Of a stretch of 52,385 nucleotides of DNA, positions 18,379 through 26,531 are shown piece by piece. Origin of the DNA: Flavobacterium soyangense (GTDB lineage: Bacteria; Bacteroidota; Bacteroidia; Flavobacteriales; Flavobacteriaceae); the NCBI RefSeq assembly GCF_015277675.1, contig NZ_JADHEC010000025.1:1-52385 (forward strand). Reading direction: 5' to 3'. The translations under genes were made by a program, and so were the position numbers. How positions within the stretch are numbered: the first letter of the stretch is position 1; each line of letters starts with the position of its first letter. The notes under the pieces were generated by a model that saw only the letters and a program-made list of their open reading frames with translations, searched no databases and was not told where the DNA came from.

Positions 18379-19388
18379 TCGGAATATTTTTTGGCGTTTT
18401 TATTATGCTCTTCTAAAGTAGCAGCAAACTCGTGATACCCAAAACGATCAACGCTGGCACAGAAATAAATGAAGTTATTCTTTTCTGGATCCAAAACCGC
18501 TTCTAAGGCCGTAATGTCAGGCATTGCAATTGGCCCAGGAGGAAGGCCAATCACTTTATAGGTGTTGTATGGGGAATTCAAAAACAAGTCGTTGTAAAAC
18601 ACTCTTTTGATTACTTGGTTAAAATCATTTGATTTCTTTTTTATGGCAAAAATCACTGTTGGGTCTGCCTGAAGAGGCATTCCTTGTCTCATTCTGTTCA
18701 AATAAACTCCTGCGATTCTTGGTCTTTCATCTTTTTTTACAGATTCTTTATGTACAATTGAAGCCAGAATTGTTGCTTGAATTGGAGTCAAGCCTTGTTT
18801 TGCTGCTTTATCTGTTCTTTCTTTATTCCAAAAATTGCGATATTCTTTAATCATTTTATCTCGGAATTTCTCTGCCGAAATATTCCAATACACCTCGTAA
18901 GTATTTGGAATAAAAACCGCTAAGACATTTTCTTCGGTAAAACCATTTTCTTTCAGAAAAATAGAATCTTTAAAGGTTTTCAATAAAGTCAAACTATCCG
19001 GTTCAATTTGTGAACCCACTCGTCCTGCAAAATTCTCCAAACGCTCTTGATTGTTGAAAGCCAGTTTCACGGGAATATTGCTTCTCAAAGCTTTGACCAA
19101 GTCATAACTATTCATTCCTTTAGCAAATAGAAAACGCCCTGGTTTTACATTTTCGGGATAACTTCTTTTGTTGGCGACCAATTCAAAACGATCCATATTC
19201 TCCACAAAAGGTGTAATTATTTTCTTGACATCTTCGTAGGTGGAACCTGTTGGAACATAAACGTATAATTCCGTTTCGGAAAATTTGGTGTTTTTGGAGA
19301 AAATTTGACGTGCCAAAATAAATCCGTAAATCAATAATACTGACATTAAAACTACGGATGCGATTGTTATGATTTTTTTTAAATTCAA
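18348..19388 (-). CDS. mltG: Endolytic murein transglycosylase MltG
   Basis: 346 residues. One N-terminal transmembrane helix (about 7-27) is followed by a LysM-like subdomain and the YceG catalytic domain. The catalytic Glu215 sits in ILASIVHKES, followed by RPRIAGVYLNRMRQGMPLQADPTV, the family signature. It cleaves nascent glycan strands in the inner membrane and so sets their length. The DUF2279 gene overlaps its 3' end. Upstream lie a perfect palindrome (19424-19437) and a larger hairpin (19471-19518). Confidence 0.95.
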   Translation of the reverse strand: MNLKKIITIASVVLMSVLLIYGFILARQIFSKNTKFSETELYVYVPTGSTYEDVKKIITPFVENMDRFELVANKRSYPENVKPGRFLFAKGMNSYDLVKALRSNIPVKLAFNNQERLENFAGRVGSQIEPDSLTLLKTFKDSIFLKENGFTEENVLAVFIPNTYEVYWNISAEKFRDKMIKEYRNFWNKERTDKAAKQGLTPIQATILASIVHKESVKKDERPRIAGVYLNRMRQGMPLQADPTVIFAIKKKSNDFNQVIKRVFYNDLFLNSPYNTYKVIGLPPGPIAMPDITALEAVLDPEKNNFIYFCASVDRFGYHEFAATLEEHNKNAKKYSDWINSQGVTR

Positions 19389-19423
19389 AACTAAATTTTT
19401 TAAAATTTATTAATTAATTGACA

Positions 19424-19437
19424 GTCCGTTAACGGAC
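19424..19437. repeat. Perfect 14-bp palindrome upstream of mltG
   Basis: GTCCGTTAACGGAC is fully self-complementary. It lies 36 bp before the mltG start codon and could be an operator or part of a dispersed palindromic repeat. Its GC content exceeds that of the surrounding spacer. Confidence 0.6.
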
Positions 19438-19470
19438 AAAATTCTTTTTTTGCCATAGATTATAGGGGTT

Positions 19471-19518
19471 TTCACAGATTTTAACTAAGAAAAAATATTT
19501 TTCTTATTGATCTGTGAA
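19471..19518. terminator. Two-part hairpin between the GNAT gene and mltG
   Basis: The outer arms TTCACAGAT (19471-19479) and ATCTGTGAA (19510-19518) enclose inner arms TAAGAAAAA (19486-19494) and TTTTTCTTA (19498-19506) with a 3-nt loop. A near-continuous long stem results. It lies just after the GNAT stop on the minus strand, so a terminator for dapF-GNAT is possible, but no T-run follows. A structural repeat is the alternative. Confidence 0.45.
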
Positions 19519-19550
19519 TCTGTGGCTAATATTTTTTAAACAAAACATTA

Positions 19551-20078
19551 CTAATGATTTATTAATTGAAAAACAGCCTCATCTTTATAAACTCCATTGA
19601 CTAAAGTCCAATCTTTTTTTGTCCCAATCTTTTGGAACCCAAATTTAGTAAAAAGCGCAATACTAGCTCCATTTTCTGTGCCAATATTTGCATACAATTG
19701 GTGTAAATTAAGATAATAAAAAGAATACCGAATCAAAAGTTCCAAAGCTTCGGAACCAATATTCTGTTTTTTGTTTTCATTTCCTTGAATCACGATGCCA
19801 ACTCCTGCCCTATTATTCTTTGGATCAAAATCGAATAAATCAATTAATCCTAAAGCCGGAAAATCTTTATCTTGACAAATTGCCAATCGCAATTGCTTGG
19901 CTTCGTAAATATCTTGTTGCGCATTCTCGAGATATTGCTTCACTAAAAACCGACTGTAAGGCGTTTGCGTATTGCTTACTGCCCAAATACTTTGATCGTT
20001 TTCCATAGCATAAACAAACTCCAAATCATTGGGTTCGAGTGCTCGGATATAGATGTTTTCGCCTTTTAATGTTATCAT
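19551..20078 (-). CDS. GNAT family N-acetyltransferase (RimJ/RimL-like)
   Basis: 175 residues. The N-terminus IYIRALEPNDLEFVYAMEND is typical of the RimL-like branch. Later blocks are LGLIDLFDFDPKNNRAGVGIVI, the CoA-binding region NIGSEALELLIRYSF, and GASIALFTKFGFQKIG. The substrate is unknown: ribosomal protein N-termini, polyamines and antibiotics are all precedents in the family. It follows dapF by 22 bp on the same strand and is probably cotranscribed. Confidence 0.87.
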   Translation of the reverse strand: MITLKGENIYIRALEPNDLEFVYAMENDQSIWAVSNTQTPYSRFLVKQYLENAQQDIYEAKQLRLAICQDKDFPALGLIDLFDFDPKNNRAGVGIVIQGNENKKQNIGSEALELLIRYSFYYLNLHQLYANIGTENGASIALFTKFGFQKIGTKKDWTLVNGVYKDEAVFQLINH

Positions 20079-20100
20079 TTTAAATAATTACGGATTTTGG

Positions 20101-20883
20101 TTAAATAGTAATCTCGCCTTTAAAAACAAACTCTGCTGGACCAATCAAGAAAACATTGGTAAACTGATTAGCCATTTTATCAAAAGACACTTCTAATTTG
20201 CCACCTTCTACGTTCAAATGTATGGAGGTTGAATCGGTTTTCCCTGTTGCATTCATCGCAATGGCAGCAGCTGTTGCGCCCGTTCCGCAGGAAAGTGTTT
20301 CGTCTTCCACGCCTCGTTCATAAGTACGAAGAGAGAAAGTATTGTCGTCTATTTGTTTTACAAAATTAACGTTGCTTCCTTCTTTTCCATATAATGCTCC
20401 GTATCGAATGGCAGCTCCGTTTTCTTTTATATTATAGTTTTCCAAGTCATCTACCATTTGCACATGATGCGGCGAACCAGTGTTGAGAAACACATATTCC
20501 GGTGTAATTTTTACATTGGGAACATCAATCATTTGCAGAGAAACTTGTCCGTTTTCGGTGATTGTGGCGTGGTGTAAACCATCAGTGGCAAAAAATGTGC
20601 AACTGTTGTTAATCACGTTCAGTTTTTTGGCGAAAGCCACTAAACAACGACCGCCATTACCACACATTGAACTTTGGTTTCCATCTGAATTGTAATAGAC
20701 CATTCTGAAATCTGTTTCAGAATCATTTTCCAATAAAATCAATCCGTCGCCACCTATCCCGAAACGTCTGTCGCACAAATGCGCAATGAGTTGAACATTC
20801 TCCTTTGGAAAAAAATCAGACCGATTGTCAATCATCACAAAATCGTTTCCCGTTCCTTGGTATTTATAAAAGTCTATTTGCAT
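20101..20883 (-). CDS. dapF: Diaminopimelate epimerase
   Basis: Converts LL- to meso-diaminopimelate for lysine and peptidoglycan synthesis. 260 residues from the chosen ATG at 20883. The two catalytic cysteines are Cys74 in SSMCGNGGRC and Cys199 in LSCGTGATA; the N-terminal KYQGTGNDFVMID is canonical. The frame extends to a GTG at 20904, but that codon lies inside a TAnnTTTG promoter element (20904-20911), so the downstream ATG is preferred. It forms a likely two-gene unit with the GNAT gene. It is divergent from the DegP-like gene. Confidence 0.96.
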   Translation of the reverse strand: MQIDFYKYQGTGNDFVMIDNRSDFFPKENVQLIAHLCDRRFGIGGDGLILLENDSETDFRMVYYNSDGNQSSMCGNGGRCLVAFAKKLNVINNSCTFFATDGLHHATITENGQVSLQMIDVPNVKITPEYVFLNTGSPHHVQMVDDLENYNIKENGAAIRYGALYGKEGSNVNFVKQIDDNTFSLRTYERGVEDETLSCGTGATAAAIAMNATGKTDSTSIHLNVEGGKLEVSFDKMANQFTNVFLIGPAEFVFKGEITI

Positions 20884-20903
20884 TTTAGTTGAATTGTGTT
20901 GCA

Positions 20904-20911
20904 CAAAAGTA
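20904..20911 (-). promoter_or_regulatory. -7 element of the dapF promoter
   Basis: The minus strand reads TACTTTTG, an exact TAnnTTTG. Transcription would start around 20897, leaving a short leader before the ATG at 20883 and excluding the GTG at 20904 as initiator. Confidence 0.5.
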
Positions 20912-21017
20912 CAAATATTAATGATACGTTAAAGAATGTTAAACGAGCGTTAAACTGTTTTTTTGAAATATCAAATTTTATAATTTTACGTAGTAAATTC
21001 TTAAATAACTATAAACT

Positions 21018-22421
21018 ATGAAACGATTTTCAAGCCTATTTCTAGTATCATTGTTAAGCGGAGCCGTAACATTGGGCTCCTACAAATTGTTATTTGATGA
21101 CAATGGCTATTTTTCTAAAAACAAAAACTCAGTTGTAACATTAGCTCCAAATTCGTATGGAAGACAAGTGGGATTATCTACAGAAACACTTGATTTTACT
21201 GAAGCTGCCGAAAAAACCATTCACACGGTTGTTCACGTAAAAAATGTTTCCCGAAAAAGTGTTTCTAATCCTATTTTAGAATATTTCTACGGCTATAGAG
21301 GAGACCAATTGCAAGAACAAGTGGGAACAGGATCAGGTGTAATCATTTCTGAAGACGGTTATATTGTGACCAATAATCACGTGATAAAAGATGCCTCGGA
21401 AATTGAAATCACATTGAACAACAAGAAATCCTATACAGCAAAACTCATTGGAACCGATTCGAAAATGGATATTGCCTTGTTAAAAATTGATGCCGATGAA
21501 AAATTACCTTACACCGCTTTCGCCAATTCCGATTCGGTGAAAATTGGCGAATGGGTTTTGGCGGTTGGAAATCCTTATAATTTAACATCGACCGTGACAG
21601 CGGGAATTATTTCGGCGAAAGCCAGAAATTTGGATACAAGTGGAATTCAATCTTTCATTCAAACCGATGCTGCTGTAAATCCCGGAAATAGTGGTGGCGC
21701 ATTAGTGAATACTCGAGGAGAATTAATAGGAATCAACACGATGATTTCATCACCAACTGGTTCTTATGCTGGATATTCGTTTGCAATTCCCTCAAATATT
21801 GCCCGAAAAATAATTGAGGATTTAATGGAGTTTGGAAACGTGCAAAGAGGAATTCTAGGCGTTGAGGGTGGCGAATTAAACTCTTTAGCTTCAAAAGAAT
21901 TGGGCGTTCCGGAAACACAGGGTTTTTATATCCAAAAAGTTTCTAAAAATTCCGGTGCAGAAAAAGGCGGATTAGAAAAAGGTGATATTATCATAAAACT
22001 GGACGATCAAAATATTGCCACTTATGCTGATCTTTCGGGCTATATCAATACCAAAAGACCAAACGACAAAGTACAAGTCACTTTTATCCGAGACGGAAAA
22101 AACAAAGTCCTTCCGGTGATTTTGAGCAAAAAAGAGTTTTTTAGCACCGAGTTCAAGGGAATGGAATTGGAAAATATTGATGCAAGCGACAAAAGTAAAT
22201 TTCACATTGATTCTGGTGTAAAAATCATATCGGTTTCCAATGAAAATTTGAAGCAATATGAAAGCCAACTTAGGGGAAATATTATTCTTAGTATTGACAA
22301 TGTCAAAATTAAAGATATCGAATCCGCTTCTAAGATTTTGAACAACAAGACTGAAAACCAAAGCATTCAAATGGAAATGATCAATAATAAAGGGGAAATT
22401 ATTAGGATTATCCTCCAATAG
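21018..22421 (+). CDS. Periplasmic serine protease/chaperone, Do/DegP (HtrA) family
   Basis: 467 residues. An N-terminal signal or anchor (about 5-25) is followed by a trypsin-like domain with the catalytic triad His121 (TNNHVI), Asp151 (KMDIALLKI) and Ser225 (NPGNSGGAL). Two PDZ domains follow, the first around 280-370 (GILGVEGGELN) and a second, degenerate one around 390-465. It degrades or refolds damaged envelope proteins. It is monocistronic: the divergent dapF promoter is upstream and a terminator follows directly. No sigma-E-type site is evident, as expected outside proteobacteria. Confidence 0.95.
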   Translation: MKRFSSLFLVSLLSGAVTLGSYKLLFDDNGYFSKNKNSVVTLAPNSYGRQVGLSTETLDFTEAAEKTIHTVVHVKNVSRKSVSNPILEYFYGYRGDQLQEQVGTGSGVIISEDGYIVTNNHVIKDASEIEITLNNKKSYTAKLIGTDSKMDIALLKIDADEKLPYTAFANSDSVKIGEWVLAVGNPYNLTSTVTAGIISAKARNLDTSGIQSFIQTDAAVNPGNSGGALVNTRGELIGINTMISSPTGSYAGYSFAIPSNIARKIIEDLMEFGNVQRGILGVEGGELNSLASKELGVPETQGFYIQKVSKNSGAEKGGLEKGDIIIKLDDQNIATYADLSGYINTKRPNDKVQVTFIRDGKNKVLPVILSKKEFFSTEFKGMELENIDASDKSKFHIDSGVKIISVSNENLKQYESQLRGNIILSIDNVKIKDIESASKILNNKTENQSIQMEMINNKGEIIRIILQ

Positions 22422-22434
22422 AAAATCTGACTAG

Positions 22435-22468
22435 AAAACCGTTTCATTCATTTGAAACGGTTTTATTT
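22435..22468. terminator. Bidirectional Rho-independent terminator
   Basis: A perfect 12-bp stem, AAAACCGTTTCA (22435-22446) with TGAAACGGTTTT (22453-22464), has a 6-nt loop. It is shared by the protease gene and the convergent Lrp-type regulator, whose stop codon it touches. Confidence 0.88.
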
Positions 22469-22925
22469 AAATTGGTAAAACGGTAGTACTCTTCACTTCC
22501 GAGATAATAAAAAAACTATTAATCAAAGAAACTTCCGGTAAAACGGATAATTTTTTTTGATGAAAATGGTGATAACTTTCCATATCTGGTAAGACAATTT
22601 TGAGCATATAATCAAAACTTCCCGAAATAAAATTACACTCGACCACTTCGGGCATATCCATAATAGACTGATTAAATCCTTCTGAAACATCAAAAGTTTG
22701 TTTCACGAGGGTAACTTGACAATACACCATTAGATTATTACCCAGTTTCTTTTTATTCAAAATAGAAACATATTTTTCAATTATACCTTCTTTCTCCAAT
22801 CGTTTCACGCGGTCGTGAACAGGTGTAAGCGAAAGGTTTATTTTACCAGCAATATCCTTCAAGGTCAAATGGGCATTTACTTGAAGAAGGCGTAATATTT
22901 TTTTATCAGTTTCGTCTAAATTCAT
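22467..22925 (-). CDS. Lrp/AsnC family transcriptional regulator
   Basis: 152 residues. The N-terminal helix-turn-helix is DKKILRLLQVNAHLTLKDIAGKINLSLTPVHDRVKRLE (about 7-44). The C-terminal RAM (amino-acid binding) domain starts near residue 65 and contains ECNFISGSFDYMLKI. Members bind amino acids and regulate amino-acid metabolism. It is divergent from alanine dehydrogenase across 211 bp, so direct control of ald in response to alanine or leucine is likely, as for AldR/BkdR-type pairs elsewhere. A 12-bp direct repeat in the shared spacer (22981-23016) is a candidate site. Confidence 0.94.
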   Translation of the reverse strand: MNLDETDKKILRLLQVNAHLTLKDIAGKINLSLTPVHDRVKRLEKEGIIEKYVSILNKKKLGNNLMVYCQVTLVKQTFDVSEGFNQSIMDMPEVVECNFISGSFDYMLKIVLPDMESYHHFHQKKLSVLPEVSLINSFFIISEVKSTTVLPI

Positions 22926-22980
22926 AGCACAATTTGATTAAATGAAAAAAATTATATTTTTTTCACTAGTTTATTTTTCG

Positions 22981-23016
22981 TTTTAGAAATATAAAAAGTA
23001 TTATTTTTAGAAATAT
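22981..23016. promoter_or_regulatory. Direct repeats in the lrp-ald spacer, candidate operator
   Basis: TTTTAGAAATAT occurs at 22981-22992 and again at 23005-23016, a 24-bp period (just over two helical turns). The second copy is followed at 23023-23032 by CTAAAATACT, which is partly the inverse of AGTATTATTTTTAG just before it. This suits multimeric Lrp binding, but is inferred only. Confidence 0.4.
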
Positions 23017-23092
23017 TTTATGCTAAAATACTAAATAAAATGAATATTTACTTAGATAACAACGATATAGTGCATATATTTTCTTTATATAT

Positions 23093-23100
23093 TACTTTTG
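23093..23100 (+). promoter_or_regulatory. -7 element of the ald promoter
   Basis: TACTTTTG is an exact TAnnTTTG, 36 bp before the ald start. No good TTG lies 17-20 bp upstream, which fits a promoter that depends on an activator such as the divergent Lrp-type protein. Confidence 0.5.
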
Positions 23101-23136
23101 TATTTAACCATTCACTAACAATTAAATTCATATATT

Positions 23137-24270
23137 ATGATAATTGGAATCCCAAAAGAAATCAAAAACAACGAAAATCGTGTAGCACTTACTCCAGCCG
23201 GTGTAGCTGAGTTCAAAAAACAAGGACATCCTGTATACGTTCAAATGGGTGCAGGAGAAAATAGTGGTTTTACCGACGAAGCATATAAAATTGCTGGAGC
23301 AGAATTATTGCCAACAATAGAAGATGTTTACAGCATTGCCGAAATGATAATCAAAGTCAAAGAACCTATAGCTTCTGAATATCCTTTAATCAAAAAAGAT
23401 CAATTACTATTTACCTATTTCCACTTTGCCTCTTCAGAGCCATTAACCCACGCAATGATAGAATGCGGAGCAGTTTGTTTAGCTTACGAAACCGTTGAAA
23501 AAACAGACCGAAGCTTGCCATTATTAGTGCCAATGTCAGAAGTGGCAGGTCGTATGGCAATTCAAGAAGGAGCTAAATATTTAGAAAAACCATTAAAAGG
23601 AAAAGGAATTCTTCTTGGTGGAGTTCCCGGAGTTCCTCCAGCAAAAGTTTTAGTTTTGGGTGGTGGAATCGTAGGAACACAAGCCGCAAAAATGGCCGCT
23701 GGTTTTGGAGCGAGTGTCGTGATTATGGATGTAAGTTTAGCGCGTTTGCGCCATTTGTCCGACATTATGCCTGCCAATGTAATTACCGTTATGTCGAACC
23801 ATTACAACATTCGCGAAGCAATTGCCGAAGCTGATTTGGTTATTGGTGCTGTTTTAATTCCGGGAGCCAAAGCGCCTCACTTGATTAGTCGTGAAATGCT
23901 AAAATTGATGAGCCCAGGAACAGTTGTAGTAGATGTAGCAGTGGATCAAGGTGGTTGCATTGAAACTTGCACCCCAACAACACACGAAAACCCAACCTTT
24001 ATCATTGACGATATTGTTCATTATTGCGTAGCAAATATGCCCGGTGCCGTTCCGTACACTTCTACCCTAGCCTTGACAAATGCCACTTTGCCTTATGCGT
24101 TGCAATTAGCCAACAAAGGCTGGAAAAAAGCTTGTGCCGATAACGAAGAACTAAAAAAAGGACTTAACGTTGCCAATGGCAAAATTGTATACAAAGGAGT
24201 TTCCGATGCTTGGGGATTGCCGTTTAACGAAGTAGAAACCGTGTTGCAATCCGAATTGCAATTAAATTAG
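23137..24270 (+). CDS. ald: Alanine dehydrogenase
   Basis: Interconverts L-alanine and pyruvate plus ammonium using NAD. 377 residues. The N-terminal signature is IGIPKEIKNNENRVALTPAGV. The substrate region has KVKEP (Lys near 75) and YFHFASSE (His near 96). A Rossmann loop LGGGIVGTQAAKMAAGFGA is followed by an Asp for NAD specificity (VIMDV). Placement opposite an Lrp regulator and beside an amino-acid permease suggests alanine catabolism. A membrane transhydrogenase alpha subunit is related, but it would lack the alanine-specific C-terminal part seen here. Confidence 0.95.
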   Translation: MIIGIPKEIKNNENRVALTPAGVAEFKKQGHPVYVQMGAGENSGFTDEAYKIAGAELLPTIEDVYSIAEMIIKVKEPIASEYPLIKKDQLLFTYFHFASSEPLTHAMIECGAVCLAYETVEKTDRSLPLLVPMSEVAGRMAIQEGAKYLEKPLKGKGILLGGVPGVPPAKVLVLGGGIVGTQAAKMAAGFGASVVIMDVSLARLRHLSDIMPANVITVMSNHYNIREAIAEADLVIGAVLIPGAKAPHLISREMLKLMSPGTVVVDVAVDQGGCIETCTPTTHENPTFIIDDIVHYCVANMPGAVPYTSTLALTNATLPYALQLANKGWKKACADNEELKKGLNVANGKIVYKGVSDAWGLPFNEVETVLQSELQLN

Positions 24271-24282
24271 TAAAAAAATAAT

Positions 24283-24315
24283 GCAAAGAGACAAGATAAA
24301 AGACTTGTCTCTGCT
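24283..24315. terminator. Hairpin between ald and the APC permease, probable terminator
   Basis: Perfect arms AGAGACAAG (24287-24295) and CTTGTCTCT (24304-24312) have an 8-nt loop. On the minus strand a T-run follows after 8 nt; on the plus strand only a weak one. It lies between two convergent genes. Confidence 0.5.
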
Positions 24316-24341
24316 TAAAAATATAAATCCGTCACGCTACT

Positions 24342-24371
24342 GCCCCCAAAAAGTTAGACACTATATGGGGG
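24342..24371 (+). mobile_element. Possible remnant end of an IS3-family (IS150-like) element
   Basis: GCCCCCAAAAAGTTAGACA followed by CTATATGGGGG resembles the terminal inverted repeat of IS150-group elements, which end in ...CCCCAAAAAGTTAGACA. No transposase ORF is present between ald and the permease, so at most a solo end remains. The CCCCC and GGGGG runs (24343-24347 and 24367-24371) can also pair as a hairpin. The resemblance is from memory and not verified. Confidence 0.4.
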
Positions 24372-24433
24372 TATTTTAATATCTCGGTGGAAATTTGTTT
24401 AATCCGCCAAATCTGTGGCTCATTTTTAGCTGA

Positions 24434-25855
24434 TTAAACAACAAAACTACTCTTTCTGTTTTGTAAATAATAAATTGGTATTCCAATCAACATTATAAAA
24501 ACGCCCCAACCACAAGTACTGGTTTTAGTAACCAATAATGTAACCGAAATTATTGATGAAATCACAATAAACAACATTGGCAGAAATGGGTATCCAAAAG
24601 CTTTATATGGTCTTTCGGCATCAGGCATTTTCTTGCGAAGAATATAAATTCCGTAAATCGTGAGGATGTAAAATATCAAAACAATAATTACCACGAAATC
24701 TAACAACGCTCCATATTTCCCCGTCAAACACAAAGCCGAAGCCCAAATACACTGTGCCCACAATGCCCATTCTGGAACCCTTGCTTCGTTAAGATGTGCC
24801 GCTTCTTTGAAAAACAAGCCGTCTTTTGCCATCGTATAATATACTCTTGCGCCAGCCATAATCAATCCATTATTGCATGCAAATGTCGAAATCATAATCA
24901 TCAAAGCTATAATTAGTGTTCCAATATCACCAAAAATAACCTGAGATGCCACAACAGCAACTCTGTCAGATTTTGCTGTCGCAATATCTTGCAAAGGTAG
25001 CACTGCAATATACATTACGTTTGCCATTGTATAAATAACTCCAACGATTAATGTTCCAAGAAAAAGGCTTAAACCAACATTCCGTTTTGGGTTTTTAATT
25101 TCTTCGGCAATAAAAGTAACGCCTTCCCAAGCCACACTCGAAAATTGAGAACCTACAAATGCCGCTACAAATGCTGATAAAAGTGCCATTCCACTTATTG
25201 GAAGCCAAGAACCACTCGTTGTGTCAAGTGATTTTGAGCCCCAAGCATCAGTCCAGTTGGCGTCCCAAACTTCGGCTTTAGCAGCCAAAATAAATCCAAA
25301 AATAATTAATCCCAGTAGAGATGAAATTTTAATAACCGTTAAAACTGTCTGCAAAATCTTGCTGTTTTTTACACCACGACTGTTGATGTAAGTAAGCAGA
25401 ATAATGGTAATTATAGAAACAATTTGCGCTGCATTGAGCTTGAAATCTCCCATTTCATATAGAATATTCTCATCACTAAATGATGGAAAAATATAGGCAG
25501 CAAATTTGGAAAAAGCGACTCCAACCGCAGCAATTGTGCCAGTTTGAATAACAGCAAAGAAACTCCAACCATATAAAAATCCTATCAGTTTTCCGTAAGC
25601 TTCTTTAATATACACATATTGTCCGCCAGCTTTGGGAAACATCGCGCTCAACTCACCATAACTAACTGCTGCTACAATAGTTAACAAAGCAGTAAGTATC
25701 CAAATTGCTATGAGCCATCCTGCAGAACCTACTTGGCGAACCATATCTGAACTTACAATAAATATTCCCGAACCTATCATCGAGCCCACAACGAGCATCG
25801 TTCCATCGAGTAATCCAAGTTCTCTTTTAAAATGTTCCTGATTGTTGTCTTGCAT
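24434..25855 (-). CDS. Amino acid permease, APC superfamily
   Basis: 473 residues with about 12 membrane helices. The N-terminal helix 1 has the APC signature GSMIGSGIFIVSS. Later features are YGELSAMFPKAGGQYVYIKEAYG (helix 2-3) and VAWEGVTFIAEEIKNPKRN (helix 6-7 loop). It imports or exchanges amino acids across the inner membrane. It is convergent with ald and one gene away from the Lrp-type regulator, so alanine or a related amino acid is a reasonable substrate guess. The C-terminus is basic and cytoplasmic. Confidence 0.9.
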   Translation of the reverse strand: MQDNNQEHFKRELGLLDGTMLVVGSMIGSGIFIVSSDMVRQVGSAGWLIAIWILTALLTIVAAVSYGELSAMFPKAGGQYVYIKEAYGKLIGFLYGWSFFAVIQTGTIAAVGVAFSKFAAYIFPSFSDENILYEMGDFKLNAAQIVSIITIILLTYINSRGVKNSKILQTVLTVIKISSLLGLIIFGFILAAKAEVWDANWTDAWGSKSLDTTSGSWLPISGMALLSAFVAAFVGSQFSSVAWEGVTFIAEEIKNPKRNVGLSLFLGTLIVGVIYTMANVMYIAVLPLQDIATAKSDRVAVVASQVIFGDIGTLIIALMIMISTFACNNGLIMAGARVYYTMAKDGLFFKEAAHLNEARVPEWALWAQCIWASALCLTGKYGALLDFVVIIVLIFYILTIYGIYILRKKMPDAERPYKAFGYPFLPMLFIVISSIISVTLLVTKTSTCGWGVFIMLIGIPIYYLQNRKSSFVV

Positions 25856-26132
25856 ATTGTTTTGGTTTTTTTGGTTGGCTAAAGATATACTTTTTTTGGA
25901 AATAGTGTAATAGTTGGTTTTAAATTAGAAAATTAGTTCGGATAGTTTGTTAGTATTTATAACTGCTTTTACAATAAGAAAAGGATGATGTTTATTAGAA
26001 AAAAAGACTCGAATAGGCGGGGATTGAGATGGTTTTGTTAGATTAATCTAAAAGTTACACAGAGTTTTATGTGAAACGAGCAAAATCAATATCTAAAGTA
26101 AAAATGAAGTATCAATTATTATAAATAAAAAT

Positions 26133-26375
26133 ATGAACGAATTGATTTTTCCTAAACACAAAATGAAACTTGTTAAATCAATTGAAACGGCAATTTGGGA
26201 AGAATATAAAACTTATCGAGAAGTTCGAATTTACATCGAAAAATGGCATCAAAGTGATTATAATAATAATTGGGAGAATTTTAGAATTGCACAAAAGAAT
26301 AATAATGAAACAGATTTAATGCAAACATTGCATAATATGGATGGAGAACCAACTCCGCAAAGTCTTCGACTTTGA
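26133..26375 (+). pseudogene. Short hypothetical ORF, probably a truncated gene remnant
   Basis: 80 residues from an ATG at 26133. The body (WEEYKTYREVRIYIEKWH to DLMQTLHNMDGE) looks like the N-terminal part of a larger soluble protein. From memory it resembles the start of proteins carrying an abortive-infection C-terminal domain, in which the IDGE-like segment continues into more sequence. Here the conserved segment stops abruptly, and the last residues (TPQSLRL) are encoded by the left arm of the palindromic element at 26355-26471. I therefore read it as the 5' fragment of a gene interrupted by that element. If it is intact, it is a small protein of unknown function. The family assignment is weak. 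Confidence 0.5.
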
Positions 26376-26471
26376 GGATATGTTAGTCAGTCTTTGACTG
26401 AAATTATATTTTAAAAAAAAATCGGTTGAAAACCGAAAGTCACTACCTCAAAGTCGGAGACTTTGCGGAGC
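26355..26471. repeat. Long REP-like palindromic element with internal hairpins
   Basis: Two 25-bp arms at 26355-26379 and 26447-26471 are inverted complements with one mismatch (core AAAGTC-T/C-CGACTTTG with flanking CTCCGC). The intervening 67 bp contain two smaller hairpins: AGTCA/TGACT and CGGTT/AACCG. It resembles bacterial REP/BIME elements mobilised by Y1 (RAYT) transposases, or a small non-autonomous element. No transposase is nearby. Confidence 0.7.
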
Positions 26472-26531
26472 AAAAAGACCTCTTTCGAATGCAATTATAG
26501 TATTGAAAAAGTAAAAAAATATACCCAAAAA

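Noticed and set aside
20101..20904. dapF starting at GTG 20904
   Set aside because: That codon lies in the -7 element (20904-20911); the ATG at 20883 matches the family N-terminus.
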